Of a DNA stretch of 5,196 nt, positions 1-5,196 are shown in pieces. Location: NCBI GenBank assembly GCA_003233295.1, contig QILJ01000111.1:1-5196 (forward strand), given 5' to 3'. The position numbers and the translations under genes were made by a program. How positions within the stretch are numbered: position 1 is the first letter of the stretch; each line of letters starts with the position of its first letter. Under the pieces are notes generated by a model, which saw only the letters and a program-made list of their open reading frames with translations, was not told where the DNA came from and did not search any database. This DNA is from Ignavibacteria bacterium. Lineage in GTDB: Bacteria; Bacteroidota; Ignavibacteria; Ignavibacteriales; Melioribacteraceae.

Positions 1-308
1 CGGCAACAGAAGTTAATGTAGGAAGCGAAATCCCAACAGAATTCAAACTATCGCAAAATTATCCTAACCCGTTTAATCCGAGTACAATAATTAAATATTC
101 TATCCCCAGCCTCGGCAGGCAAGCTGCCGTAGGGAAAGGTCATGTCCTTTCCGTACAACTAAAGGTTTACGATATCCTTGGACGAGAGGTTGCTGCCTTA
201 GTAAACAAACAGCAGAAACCTGGATATTATGAAGTGAACTGGAATGCATCCAATATAGAGTTTATTCTACTTATAGTAACAGACAATTCATTAAAACAAA
301 TAAAATGA
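1..308 (+). CDS. 3' end of a secreted protein with a type IX secretion C-terminal sorting domain (partial, probably frameshifted)
   Basis: The reading frame enters from the left edge (first full codon at 3) and ends at TGA 306-308, giving about 101 residues. Seen: QNYPNPFNPSTIIKYSIP, then LKVYDILGREVAALV, then QKPGYYEVNWNASN. This is the order of the C-terminal sorting domain that directs proteins through the type IX secretion system to the cell surface or medium in Bacteroidota and Ignavibacteria. The passenger domain lies outside the window, so the protein's own function is unknown. Two oddities. After NASN the domain normally continues with a short turn, an aromatic strand and a final KKMxLxK. 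Here the frame instead reads IEFILLIVTDNSLKQIK and stops, while a canonical ending (QFIKTNKMILMK, stop at 320-322) lies in the next frame. Also, about 12 extra residues between SIP and LKVYD are encoded by two adjacent palindromes. The gene may therefore be damaged or the read may carry an indel. Confidence 0.82.
   Translation, partial: ATEVNVGSEIPTEFKLSQNYPNPFNPSTIIKYSIPSLGRQAAVGKGHVLSVQLKVYDILGREVAALVNKQQKPGYYEVNWNASNIEFILLIVTDNSLKQIK
110..152. repeat. Double palindrome inserted in frame in the sorting domain
   Basis: Two hairpins lie back to back. The first pairs CGGCAG (113-118) with CTGCCG (124-129) across a GCAAG loop, and the flanking CCT (110-112) can extend it to AGG (131-133) past one bulged base. 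The second pairs GGAAAGG (133-139) with CCTTTCC (146-152). The stretch is visibly richer in G and C than its surroundings. It encodes roughly LGRQAAVGKGHVLS at a point where sorting domains usually need only a few residues between the SIP and LKVYD strands. An inserted palindromic element is inferred; a naturally long loop is the alternative. Confidence 0.5.
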
Positions 309-417
309 TATTGATGAAATAACCCGTGTTGTTTATCAACATTCAATCATTCCGATAAAATCAATGCTACATAATTGTTGAGTTTATTAGTGTACTCTTA
401 TAAATTTTCATTTGTGT

Positions 418-448
418 TTTGAATTGGTATTACAAAAAAATATATTGT
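418..448 (+). promoter_or_regulatory. Candidate Bacteroidota-type promoter for the transporter-lipoprotein operon
   Basis: TTTG at 418-421 is followed after 19 bases by TATATTGT at 441-448. This resembles the Bacteroidota consensus (TTTG near -33, TAnnTTTG near -7, about 19 bases apart) with a mismatch at the end of the -7 box. Transcription would start near 453, leaving a leader of about 40 bases before the ATG at 495. The 309-494 spacer is very AT-rich, so a chance match is quite possible. An alternative -7-like box, GATATTTG, lies at 471-478. Confidence 0.3.
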
Positions 449-494
449 AAATTATTTTTATAAAAAGTATGATATTTGATAATCCATCAGAGAA

Positions 495-1565
495 ATGAAA
501 ACAGAAGATAATTTACAGTTCGGTATAAAGTTCTGGGTAATACTTGCTTCAATAATGATTGTAATCGCTGGAATAAAGGAAATGGCAAGTCTAGTTACAC
601 CATTATTCTTGGCTTTGTTTATCACAGCAATTTGCTACGGACCGTTTATTTGGCTGCAGAAAAAAGGAATACCGGAGATTCTTTCTTTGATTGCAGTAAT
701 ATTTGGGATTGCATTTGTAACTGCTTTAATAGGAGCCGTTCTGGGAACATCCATTTCAGGGTTCATTGAAAAAATGCCTTTTTATGAAGATAAATTTAAT
801 AACTATTGGACAGAAATAAATCAGTGGGCAATTGGTGTAGGATTGCTCGAAAAAAATAGCGGTATAGAGAAGCATATTAATCCAAGCAGTATAGTATCAA
901 TTGCCGGTAGTATTTTTACGGGTTTGGGTAACCTTATGAGTGATTTTTTGCTCGTATTAGTTGTTGTGATTTTTATGCTTCTTGAAATCTCAATGTTCAT
1001 ACAGAAAATGAAATTGATCAGCACAGATTCTTTACGCAATATTGACAATATAATGCACAACATGAATACTTATTTTGGAACCAAAGCTATTACTAGTCTT
1101 ATAACAGGTGTTTTCATTGCCGTTTCCCTGGCAATTATTGGTGTCGATTTTCCAATCCTTTGGGGCTTTCTTGCATTCCTGTTGAATTTCATTCCTAATA
1201 TAGGTTCAATAATAGCGGCTGTACCTGCGGTTTTACTTGCATTGGTTCAACTTGGTCTTACTAGTGCAATAGAAACAACTGTTGTTTATTTGGTTGTCAA
1301 CGGAATTATTGGCAATATGATTGAACCAAAATTGATGGGAAAAAATTTAGGGCTATCTTCGCTAATAGTATTTTTATCAATGATCTTTTGGGGCTGGATA
1401 TTGGGAACCATAGGAATGCTGCTTGCCGTTCCATTGACAATGACTATAAAAATAATTTTTGACAGCATGGATGAAACAAAACATATTGGACTTCTGATGG
1501 GTGATGAATCTTCTGTTGAACACTATAAAGAAAACAAAATCCACAGAAATAACAAATTACCATGA
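495..1565 (+). CDS. AI-2E family transporter (TqsA/PerM/YdiK-like inner-membrane protein)
   Basis: A 356-residue polytopic membrane protein. Hydrophobic segments lie at about 12-30, 33-54, 61-83, 146-168, 197-217, 220-252, 255-275 and 288-322. The stretch between segments 3 and 4 (about 88-140) is more polar and amphipathic, as is usual in this family. Family motifs in the C-terminal half are YFGTKAITSLITGV (193-206), LLNFIPNIGSIIAAVPAVLLAL (229-250) and IEPKLMGKNLGLSSLIVFLS (276-295), followed by FWGWILGTIGMLLAVPLTM (298-316). Characterised relatives include the autoinducer-2 exporter TqsA and several Na+(Li+)/H+ antiporters, so the substrate cannot be assigned from sequence. Length is typical for the family. 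The ATG at 495 is preceded by a weak purine run (CAGAGAA) and puts the first membrane helix close to the N-terminus. The gene ends in ATGA, overlapping the next start. Confidence 0.93.
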   Translation: MKTEDNLQFGIKFWVILASIMIVIAGIKEMASLVTPLFLALFITAICYGPFIWLQKKGIPEILSLIAVIFGIAFVTALIGAVLGTSISGFIEKMPFYEDKFNNYWTEINQWAIGVGLLEKNSGIEKHINPSSIVSIAGSIFTGLGNLMSDFLLVLVVVIFMLLEISMFIQKMKLISTDSLRNIDNIMHNMNTYFGTKAITSLITGVFIAVSLAIIGVDFPILWGFLAFLLNFIPNIGSIIAAVPAVLLALVQLGLTSAIETTVVYLVVNGIIGNMIEPKLMGKNLGLSSLIVFLSMIFWGWILGTIGMLLAVPLTMTIKIIFDSMDETKHIGLLMGDESSVEHYKENKIHRNNKLP

Positions 1566-2161
1566 AAATTAAATTATTGTTATTATTTATCCTACTATTT
1601 TCATTCGGTTGCTCTAATGAAAAAAACACAACTAATAAAACGGAAACTCCTGTCAAAGAAATTACAAATAAAGCAACTTCAAATGACATTGATAAAATTT
1701 TTAATGCAGCTTTAGAAGGAAATATTGAAACTGTCAAAAAGCTTATAGAAAACGGATTTGATGTGAACACACAAAATCAAGGCGGACAGACATTATTGAT
1801 GTTGGCAGGATTTAACGGTCACACAGATATGTGTGAATATCTAATCAAAAAAGGAATTCATATTGAAACACGCGACAGTGACGGAAGGACTGCACTTATG
1901 TACACTTCCACCGGACCATTTGCTCAAACCGTAGAATTCCTAATAAAAAAAGGCGCTGATGCTAGTGCAGTTGATACTAAAGAACATTGGACGCCGCTGA
2001 TGTTTGCCGCTGCCGAAGGTCAATATGATGTAGTAAAATTACTCTTAGATGCCGGAGCTGACACAACTATAAAAGATGTTGATGGTGGTGATACTGCCGA
2101 ATCTTTTGCAATTCAAAATAAACATGATAAAGTGGTGAAATTGATAAGGAAATATAAGTAA
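1562..2161 (+). CDS. Ankyrin-repeat lipoprotein
   Basis: A 199-residue protein. Residues 1-16 form a lipoprotein signal (MKIK, a leucine-rich core, then SFG) ending at Cys17, the likely lipidated residue. A Ser/Thr/Lys/Glu-rich linker follows to about residue 40. The rest is ankyrin repeats, about 43-71, 74-105, 108-139, 142-173 and a degenerate last one at 176-198. Repeat hallmarks include GGQTLLMLAGFNGHTDMCEY, DGRTALMYTS, HWTPLMFAAAEGQYDVVKLL and the GADxxxxD turns. Ankyrin repeats bind other proteins, so this is probably a membrane-anchored, periplasm-facing binding or scaffold protein; the partner is unknown. The start codon overlaps the transporter stop (ATGA 1562-1565), which points to translational coupling and perhaps joint function with the transporter. 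The start is also supported by the immediate signal peptide. The TAA touches the stop of the convergent glgA. Confidence 0.88.
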   Translation: MKIKLLLLFILLFSFGCSNEKNTTNKTETPVKEITNKATSNDIDKIFNAALEGNIETVKKLIENGFDVNTQNQGGQTLLMLAGFNGHTDMCEYLIKKGIHIETRDSDGRTALMYTSTGPFAQTVEFLIKKGADASAVDTKEHWTPLMFAAAEGQYDVVKLLLDAGADTTIKDVDGGDTAESFAIQNKHDKVVKLIRKYK

Positions 2162-3622
2162 CTACTTTCTGCTTGCTTTTTTATAGAGGCTGATATATTT
2201 CTCTGCAGATCGTCTCCAAGAAAAATCTTCTCTCATTCCATTAGTCTGAATCTTTTTCCATACCGGTTTGTTATGGAAATCACGAATGGAGCGCTCAACT
2301 GCATTTGTCAATGCGTATCCGTTGTAGTCGGTAAACGAGTAACCATTGCCGGTATTCTTACCAAGTGCACTCATTTCATCCCAATCTTTTACTGTGTCGG
2401 CAAGACCGCCGGTCTTTCTTACTATCGGAACTGTTCCGTATTTAAGCGAGTATATTTGGTTCAGTCCGCAAGGCTCGTAATGCGAAGGCATTAAAAACAT
2501 ATCAGCACCTGCTTCAATTAAATGTGAAAGGTCGTTATTATATCCGACATAAATTCCAAACTTGTGTGAATACTTATTTGCTAATGCATTAAAAGCAGAC
2601 TCATACTCATATTCACCGCTGCCCAGTAATACCAGTTGAAAATTTAAACTCATTAAATATTCCATTGAGCTAAGAAGAATATCAAAACCTTTTTGAACTG
2701 CGAGTCTGGAAATTACAGCGATCACAGGAATATTTTCATCAAAAGCCAAATCGAAATGTTTCAGCAGTTCTTTTTTATTTTCCAATTTGCCTGAGAGATC
2801 CTTGATGGAGTAGTTGTGAGGAATGTGTTTATCTGTTTCCGGGTTCCAGATATTATAATCTATTCCATTCAAAATACCGTAAAAATCTTCCGATCTATAA
2901 TTTAAAACATGATGCATTCCAAAACTGTATTCCGGCAGTAATAATTCACGTGCATAGGTTTCACTTACAGTGGTAATGATATCAGTAAAAGAAATTCCTG
3001 CCTTAAGAAAATTCAGTTTTCCTTCATGCTCAACTTGTCCGGGACTTTCAAAAAATCTCGGATTGATCTCTGCCTTGTATAAAGTCTCCTTCGGGAAACT
3101 CCCTTGATACCCGATGTTGTGAATTGTAAATACCGTTGCAGTTTTATTGAATATTTTATCCCAACTGTAATTATCCTTTATCAATAAAGGAATCAAACCG
3201 GTCTGCCAGTCATTAAGATGCACTATGTCGGGCTTCCACTTTAACTTTTGAATTAATTCAATTACAGCTTTCGAAAAAAGAATAAATCTTTCATCTTCAT
3301 CAATATCGTTTGTGTAAATTGTATGGCGATGAAAAAAACGGGGATAATCGATAAAATATATCTCAACACGAGAATTAGGCAAATATCCTTTATGAAAATG
3401 CACATCCAAACTTCTGCCGGAAACACGTATTGGAATATTGCCGATCCAGCTGATATATTCGAGACCAAATCTTTTTTCATCAACAGAAAAATATTTGGGC
3501 ATAAAAACTTTAATATCATGTCCAAATTCTTTGATCTCTTTGGGCAGGGAGCCTGCTACATCGGCTAAACCACCTGTTTTTGCAAAAGGTACAACTTCGC
3601 TAGCTACGAATGCTATCTTCAT
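2162..3622 (-). CDS. glgA: Glycogen synthase (ADP-glucose-type starch synthase, GT5)
   Basis: Transfers glucose from a nucleotide sugar, normally ADP-glucose, to the non-reducing end of alpha-1,4-glucan in the cytoplasm. From the ATG at 3622 the protein has 486 residues, the usual GlgA length. Visible motifs: KTGGLADV (15-22, nucleotide-sugar loop), HLNDWQTGL (135-143), TIHNIGYQG (166-174), GILNGIDYNIWNP (249-261), SRLAVQKGFD (305-314, with the phosphate-contacting Arg and Lys) and SHYEPCGLNQIYSLKYGTVPIV (380-401), where Glu383 in EPCGL corresponds to the GT-B active-site glutamate. A second KTGGL follows at 403-407. Both Rossmann-like domains are complete. The frame stays open to a TTG at 3640, six codons upstream, but MKIAFVASEVVPFAKTGGL is the usual GlgA beginning, so ATG is preferred; no strong Shine-Dalgarno decides it. 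No other glycogen gene is adjacent. The gene converges with the ankyrin gene and diverges from rnpB. Confidence 0.95.
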   Translation of the reverse strand: MKIAFVASEVVPFAKTGGLADVAGSLPKEIKEFGHDIKVFMPKYFSVDEKRFGLEYISWIGNIPIRVSGRSLDVHFHKGYLPNSRVEIYFIDYPRFFHRHTIYTNDIDEDERFILFSKAVIELIQKLKWKPDIVHLNDWQTGLIPLLIKDNYSWDKIFNKTATVFTIHNIGYQGSFPKETLYKAEINPRFFESPGQVEHEGKLNFLKAGISFTDIITTVSETYARELLLPEYSFGMHHVLNYRSEDFYGILNGIDYNIWNPETDKHIPHNYSIKDLSGKLENKKELLKHFDLAFDENIPVIAVISRLAVQKGFDILLSSMEYLMSLNFQLVLLGSGEYEYESAFNALANKYSHKFGIYVGYNNDLSHLIEAGADMFLMPSHYEPCGLNQIYSLKYGTVPIVRKTGGLADTVKDWDEMSALGKNTGNGYSFTDYNGYALTNAVERSIRDFHNKPVWKKIQTNGMREDFSWRRSAEKYISLYKKASRK

Positions 3623-3846
3623 ATTATCTGTTTTGTTCAATAACTATAAATTTGAACACTAAATTTATTAAAATTTGAGCGGAATTATGAATAATTATCA
3701 ATTCATCGGTTGATTTAACCAGAGGCTTTAAGATAAAATTGAATTTTGATTTGTATAAATCTAAAAATGATAAAAAAAAATTTTGTATATTAATACCAGT
3801 TTAGAATAAGTAAATAAATAATAAATTAGTAAAGGTTGAAAAGATA
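3623..3846. other. Divergent AT-rich spacer between glgA and rnpB
   Basis: About 220 bases without a convincing coding frame. It must hold the promoters of glgA (leftward) and rnpB (rightward). On the rnpB side, TTTTG at 3781-3785 followed 16 bases later by TAGAAT at 3802-3807 is a possible -35/-10 pair, starting RNA roughly 35 bases before the mature 5' end; this is tentative. On the glgA side, interleaved inverted repeats lie 13 to 46 bases before the ATG: GTTCAA (3635-3640) with TTGAAC (3652-3657), and ATAAATTT (3646-3653) with AAATTTAT (3661-3668). These could be an operator or a leader hairpin, or chance in AT-rich DNA. Confidence 0.4.
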
Positions 3847-4066
3847 TTGATGATGCAAGTTGGGCAATTGCTGCTCTATAACGAGGAACGTTATGAGTAG
3901 AGGAAAGTCCGAACTCCAGAGAACAGGGTGCCGGATAACGTCCGGGGATCAAATGCGTAAGCGTTTGATTACGGAAAGTGCAGCAGAAAAAATACCGTCC
4001 CGCTTATGCGGGGTAAGGGTGAAAAGGCAGGGTAAGAGCCTACCGCTTTGTTAGTAATAGCAGAGG

Positions 4067-4098
4067 TCCATTAATGGAGTCCCGCGACTTGTCGGGAT
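4067..4098. repeat. Two extra hairpins in rnpB between P14 and the conserved GTAAACCCC block
   Basis: TCCATTAATGGA (4067-4078) is a perfect 12-base palindrome. It is followed at once by TCCCG (4080-4084) pairing with CGGGA (4093-4097) around a loop containing ACTTGT. Compared with the E. coli RNA as I recall it, where only about six bases separate P14 from this block, some 30 bases are additional. The conserved sequence resumes unchanged on both sides, so the RNA core is preserved. The second hairpin is GC-rich relative to the window. Confidence 0.55.
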
Positions 4099-4138
4099 CA
4101 GTGTAAACCCCACCTGGAGCAAGGTCATGTATAAGACT

Positions 4139-4159
4139 ACCCGTCTATTTTAGACGGGT
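4139..4159. repeat. Extra 8-bp hairpin between P16 and P17 of rnpB
   Basis: ACCCGTCT (4139-4146) pairs perfectly with AGACGGGT (4152-4159) around a five-base loop. It occupies the 5' side between the first strand of P16 (AAGAC, 4133-4137) and P17 (CAAAG, starting at 4160), where E. coli has only a short bulge. The P16/P17 stack thus becomes a three-way junction. The P17 loop still carries GTTC, complementary to GAAC at 3921-3924, so the P6 tertiary pairing is kept. Confidence 0.6.
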
Positions 4160-4289
4160 CAAAGTTGTTCGCTTTGTATGTCTTGGGTAGACCGCTAGAG
4201 TTTGATAGCAATATCAAATCGAGATAAATAATTGCCGTCCTGATTATTCGGGACACAGAATTCGGCTTATAGACTCGCATCATCAGTTG

Positions 4290-4311
4290 ATTTTCTCCTA
4301 TTAGAGAAAAT
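4290..4311 (+). promoter_or_regulatory. Stem-loop covering the recJ start region
   Basis: ATTTTCTC (4290-4297) pairs perfectly with GAGAAAAT (4304-4311) around a six-base loop. The 3' arm contains the purine-rich stretch just before recJ and the first two bases of its ATG (4310-4312). No run of T follows, so it is a poor intrinsic terminator for rnpB. It could limit recJ translation or protect the 3' end of the RNase P precursor. The helix is mostly A-T, hence weak. Confidence 0.35.
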
Positions 4312-5196
4312 GATTGAAAAAATTTGGAAGATTAAAGATCAACCCGATGAAAAATCGGTTTTGGCTTTAGCCGATAGTTTAAACATATCTAACGTATTGG
4401 CAACGGTACTTCTCATCAGAAAAATAACTAATTTTTACGAAGCAAAAACTTACTTTCGTCCTGACATAGAAACGCTTTACGATCCCTTTTTGATGGATGG
4501 AATGCAGCAGGCAACAGACCGTGTGATTGATGCAATAACCAATAATCAAAAAATTGTTGTTTACGGAGATTATGACGTTGACGGTACCTCGTCCGCGGCA
4601 TTGATGTATTTATTCCTTAAAGAATTAGGCGCTGATGTTGAAGTGCATATCCCGAATCGTTTGACAGACGGATACGGACTTTCGAAGGAAAGCATTGATT
4701 ATTTAGCTGAGAAAAAAACCGATTTAATGATAACAGTCGATTGCGGAATTACTGCTGTGGAAGAAATAGCACATGCCACCGAACTGAACATTGATACGAT
4801 TGTTTGTGATCATCATAAACCTAAAGATAAAATTCCGGAAGCCGTTGCGGTGCTTGACCCTATCAAGCCAGGCTGCGATTACCCATTTAAATATTTATCC
4901 GGCGCCGGAGTTGCATTCAAATTAGCAAGGGCAGTTGCTGATAGAGTTGGACGGAAAGACATAGTCCTACAATATCTTGACCTGGTTGCCTTAGCGGCAG
5001 CGGCAGATATTGTATCGCTGACTGATGAAAATAGAATACTCGTGAGAAAAGGGATGGAGCTTATCAACAGCAATCCCCGTCCCGGAGTGTTAGCGCTTAT
5101 CAAAAGTGCAAAAAAAGAACCGGGAACTCTTACGGCAGGTCAAGTTGTTTTCACAATTGCACCTCGTATAAATGCTGTAGGGAGAATGGGAGATGC
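4310..5196 (+). CDS. recJ: Single-stranded-DNA-specific 5'-3' exonuclease RecJ, N-terminal half (runs off the right edge)
   Basis: 295 complete codons are visible with no stop before the right edge; full RecJ proteins have roughly 560-580 residues. It belongs to the DHH phosphoesterase family and degrades single-stranded DNA from the 5' end in recombination and mismatch repair. Motifs seen: YGDYDVDGTSSAA (85-97, metal ligands Asp87 and Asp89), ITVDCGIT (141-148, Asp144), CDHHKP (166-171, the DHH signature), LSGAGVAFKLA (196-206), DLVALAAAADIVSLTDENR (224-242, Asp233 metal ligand) and IAPRINAVGRM (283-293). NRLTDGYGLS (116-125) is also typical of RecJ. The start at ATG 4310 places MIEKIWKI at the N-terminus, as expected for a RecJ; the preceding TTAGAGAAA is a weak ribosome-binding site. 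The gene begins about 24 bases after the rnpB P1 helix, without a clear terminator between, so read-through from the rnpB promoter is likely. Confidence 0.95.
   Translation, partial: MIEKIWKIKDQPDEKSVLALADSLNISNVLATVLLIRKITNFYEAKTYFRPDIETLYDPFLMDGMQQATDRVIDAITNNQKIVVYGDYDVDGTSSAALMYLFLKELGADVEVHIPNRLTDGYGLSKESIDYLAEKKTDLMITVDCGITAVEEIAHATELNIDTIVCDHHKPKDKIPEAVAVLDPIKPGCDYPFKYLSGAGVAFKLARAVADRVGRKDIVLQYLDLVALAAAADIVSLTDENRILVRKGMELINSNPRPGVLALIKSAKKEPGTLTAGQVVFTIAPRINAVGRMGD

Larger units (their letters stand above)
3847..4286 (+). ncRNA. rnpB: RNase P RNA, bacterial class A
   Basis: Catalytic RNA that, with RnpA protein, trims the 5' leader of precursor tRNAs. Conserved blocks appear in order: AGAGGAAAGTCC (3899-3910), AGGGTGCC (3925-3932), ACGGAAAGTGC (3971-3981), GTAAGGGTGAAAAGG (4013-4027), GTAAACCCCACCTGGAGCAA (4103-4122), GGGTAGACCGCT (4185-4196) and ACAGAATTCGGCTTATAG (4255-4272). 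Helices that can be drawn: P1 3848-3856/4277-4285, P2 3863-3869/4230-4236, P3 3878-3883/3889-3894, P9 with a GTAA loop (3948-3969), P12 3999-4003/4008-4012, P14 4046-4053/4058-4065 with a GTAA loop, P15 4123-4126/4190-4193, P16 4133-4137/4180-4184, P17 4160-4164/4172-4176 and P18 4237-4242/4249-4254. GAAC (3921-3924) can pair with GTTC in the P17 loop (4167-4170) to form P6. The ends are set from P1. At about 440 bases it is somewhat long, because of extra hairpins after P14 and between P16 and P17. recJ follows closely. Confidence 0.97.

Noticed and set aside
250..322. Programmed ribosomal frameshift in the sorting domain gene
   Set aside because: No slippery heptamer or downstream structure is visible at 250-262; a small deletion or sequence error is simpler.
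1444..1770. Minus-strand open frame of 108 residues across the transporter-ankyrin junction
   Set aside because: It lies opposite two well-supported coding sequences, shows no recognisable domain, and is explained as the complement of AT-rich genes.
3623..3640. Six-codon N-terminal extension of GlgA from a TTG start
   Set aside because: The ATG at 3622 gives the usual GlgA N-terminus and length, and there is no ribosome-binding signal favouring TTG.
3761..3952. Minus-strand open frame of 63 residues over the spacer and the rnpB 5' end
   Set aside because: It runs antisense into conserved RNase P RNA, with low-complexity AT-rich codons and no recognisable motif.
3860..4054. Plus-strand open frame of 64 residues
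   Set aside because: It lies wholly within the RNase P RNA, whose conserved blocks and helices explain the sequence.
4290..4311. Intrinsic terminator for rnpB
   Set aside because: The stem is mostly A-T and is followed by GATTGAAAAAA rather than a T run, and it overlaps the recJ start codon.
4879..5103. Minus-strand open frame of 74 residues
   Set aside because: It is antisense to the RecJ motifs LSGAGVAFKLA and ADIV, which are clearly the coded product on the plus strand.

Overview
The window looks like a chromosomal piece of an AT-rich bacterium of the Bacteroidota/Chlorobi (FCB) group, most likely an Ignavibacteria-like lineage. The main clue is the protein ending at the left edge. It carries the C-terminal sorting domain of type IX secretion substrates (QNYPNPFNPST, then KVYDILGREVAALV and KPGYYEV), a form very common in Ignavibacteria. 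Weak Shine-Dalgarno signals also fit this group. The assignment is an inference from motifs, not from a search.

Layout from left to right. Positions 1-308 (+) hold the 3' end of a secreted-protein gene whose sorting domain appears frameshifted just before its end and contains a double-palindrome insert. Positions 309-494 are a non-coding, AT-rich leader. Positions 495-1565 (+) encode an AI-2E family (TqsA/PerM-like) membrane transporter. Positions 1562-2161 (+) encode an ankyrin-repeat lipoprotein that overlaps the transporter gene by ATGA, so the two form a translationally coupled pair. Positions 2162-3622 (-) encode glycogen synthase GlgA, convergent with the ankyrin gene so tightly that the two stop codons touch. 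Positions 3623-3846 are a divergent AT-rich spacer. Positions 3847-4286 (+) are rnpB, the RNase P catalytic RNA, with all the conserved class A blocks and two extra hairpin regions. From 4310 to the right edge (+) lies the first half of recJ, starting only about 24 bases after the rnpB P1 helix closes.

Functionally the window is mostly housekeeping: tRNA 5' processing (rnpB), single-strand DNA end processing in repair (recJ) and glycogen synthesis (glgA). Alongside these is a small envelope operon of a transporter and a lipoprotein whose substrate and partner cannot be read from sequence. I see no defence system, CRISPR array, insertion sequence, integrase or tRNA.

The most unusual signal is structural. 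Short, relatively GC-rich palindromes sit inside otherwise conserved genes: in frame in the sorting domain, and in two places of the RNase P RNA. One of the RNase P inserts lies beside helix P17, while the P6 long-range pairing is kept by compensatory change (GAAC with GTTC). This suggests small palindromic elements that are tolerated inside both protein and RNA genes.
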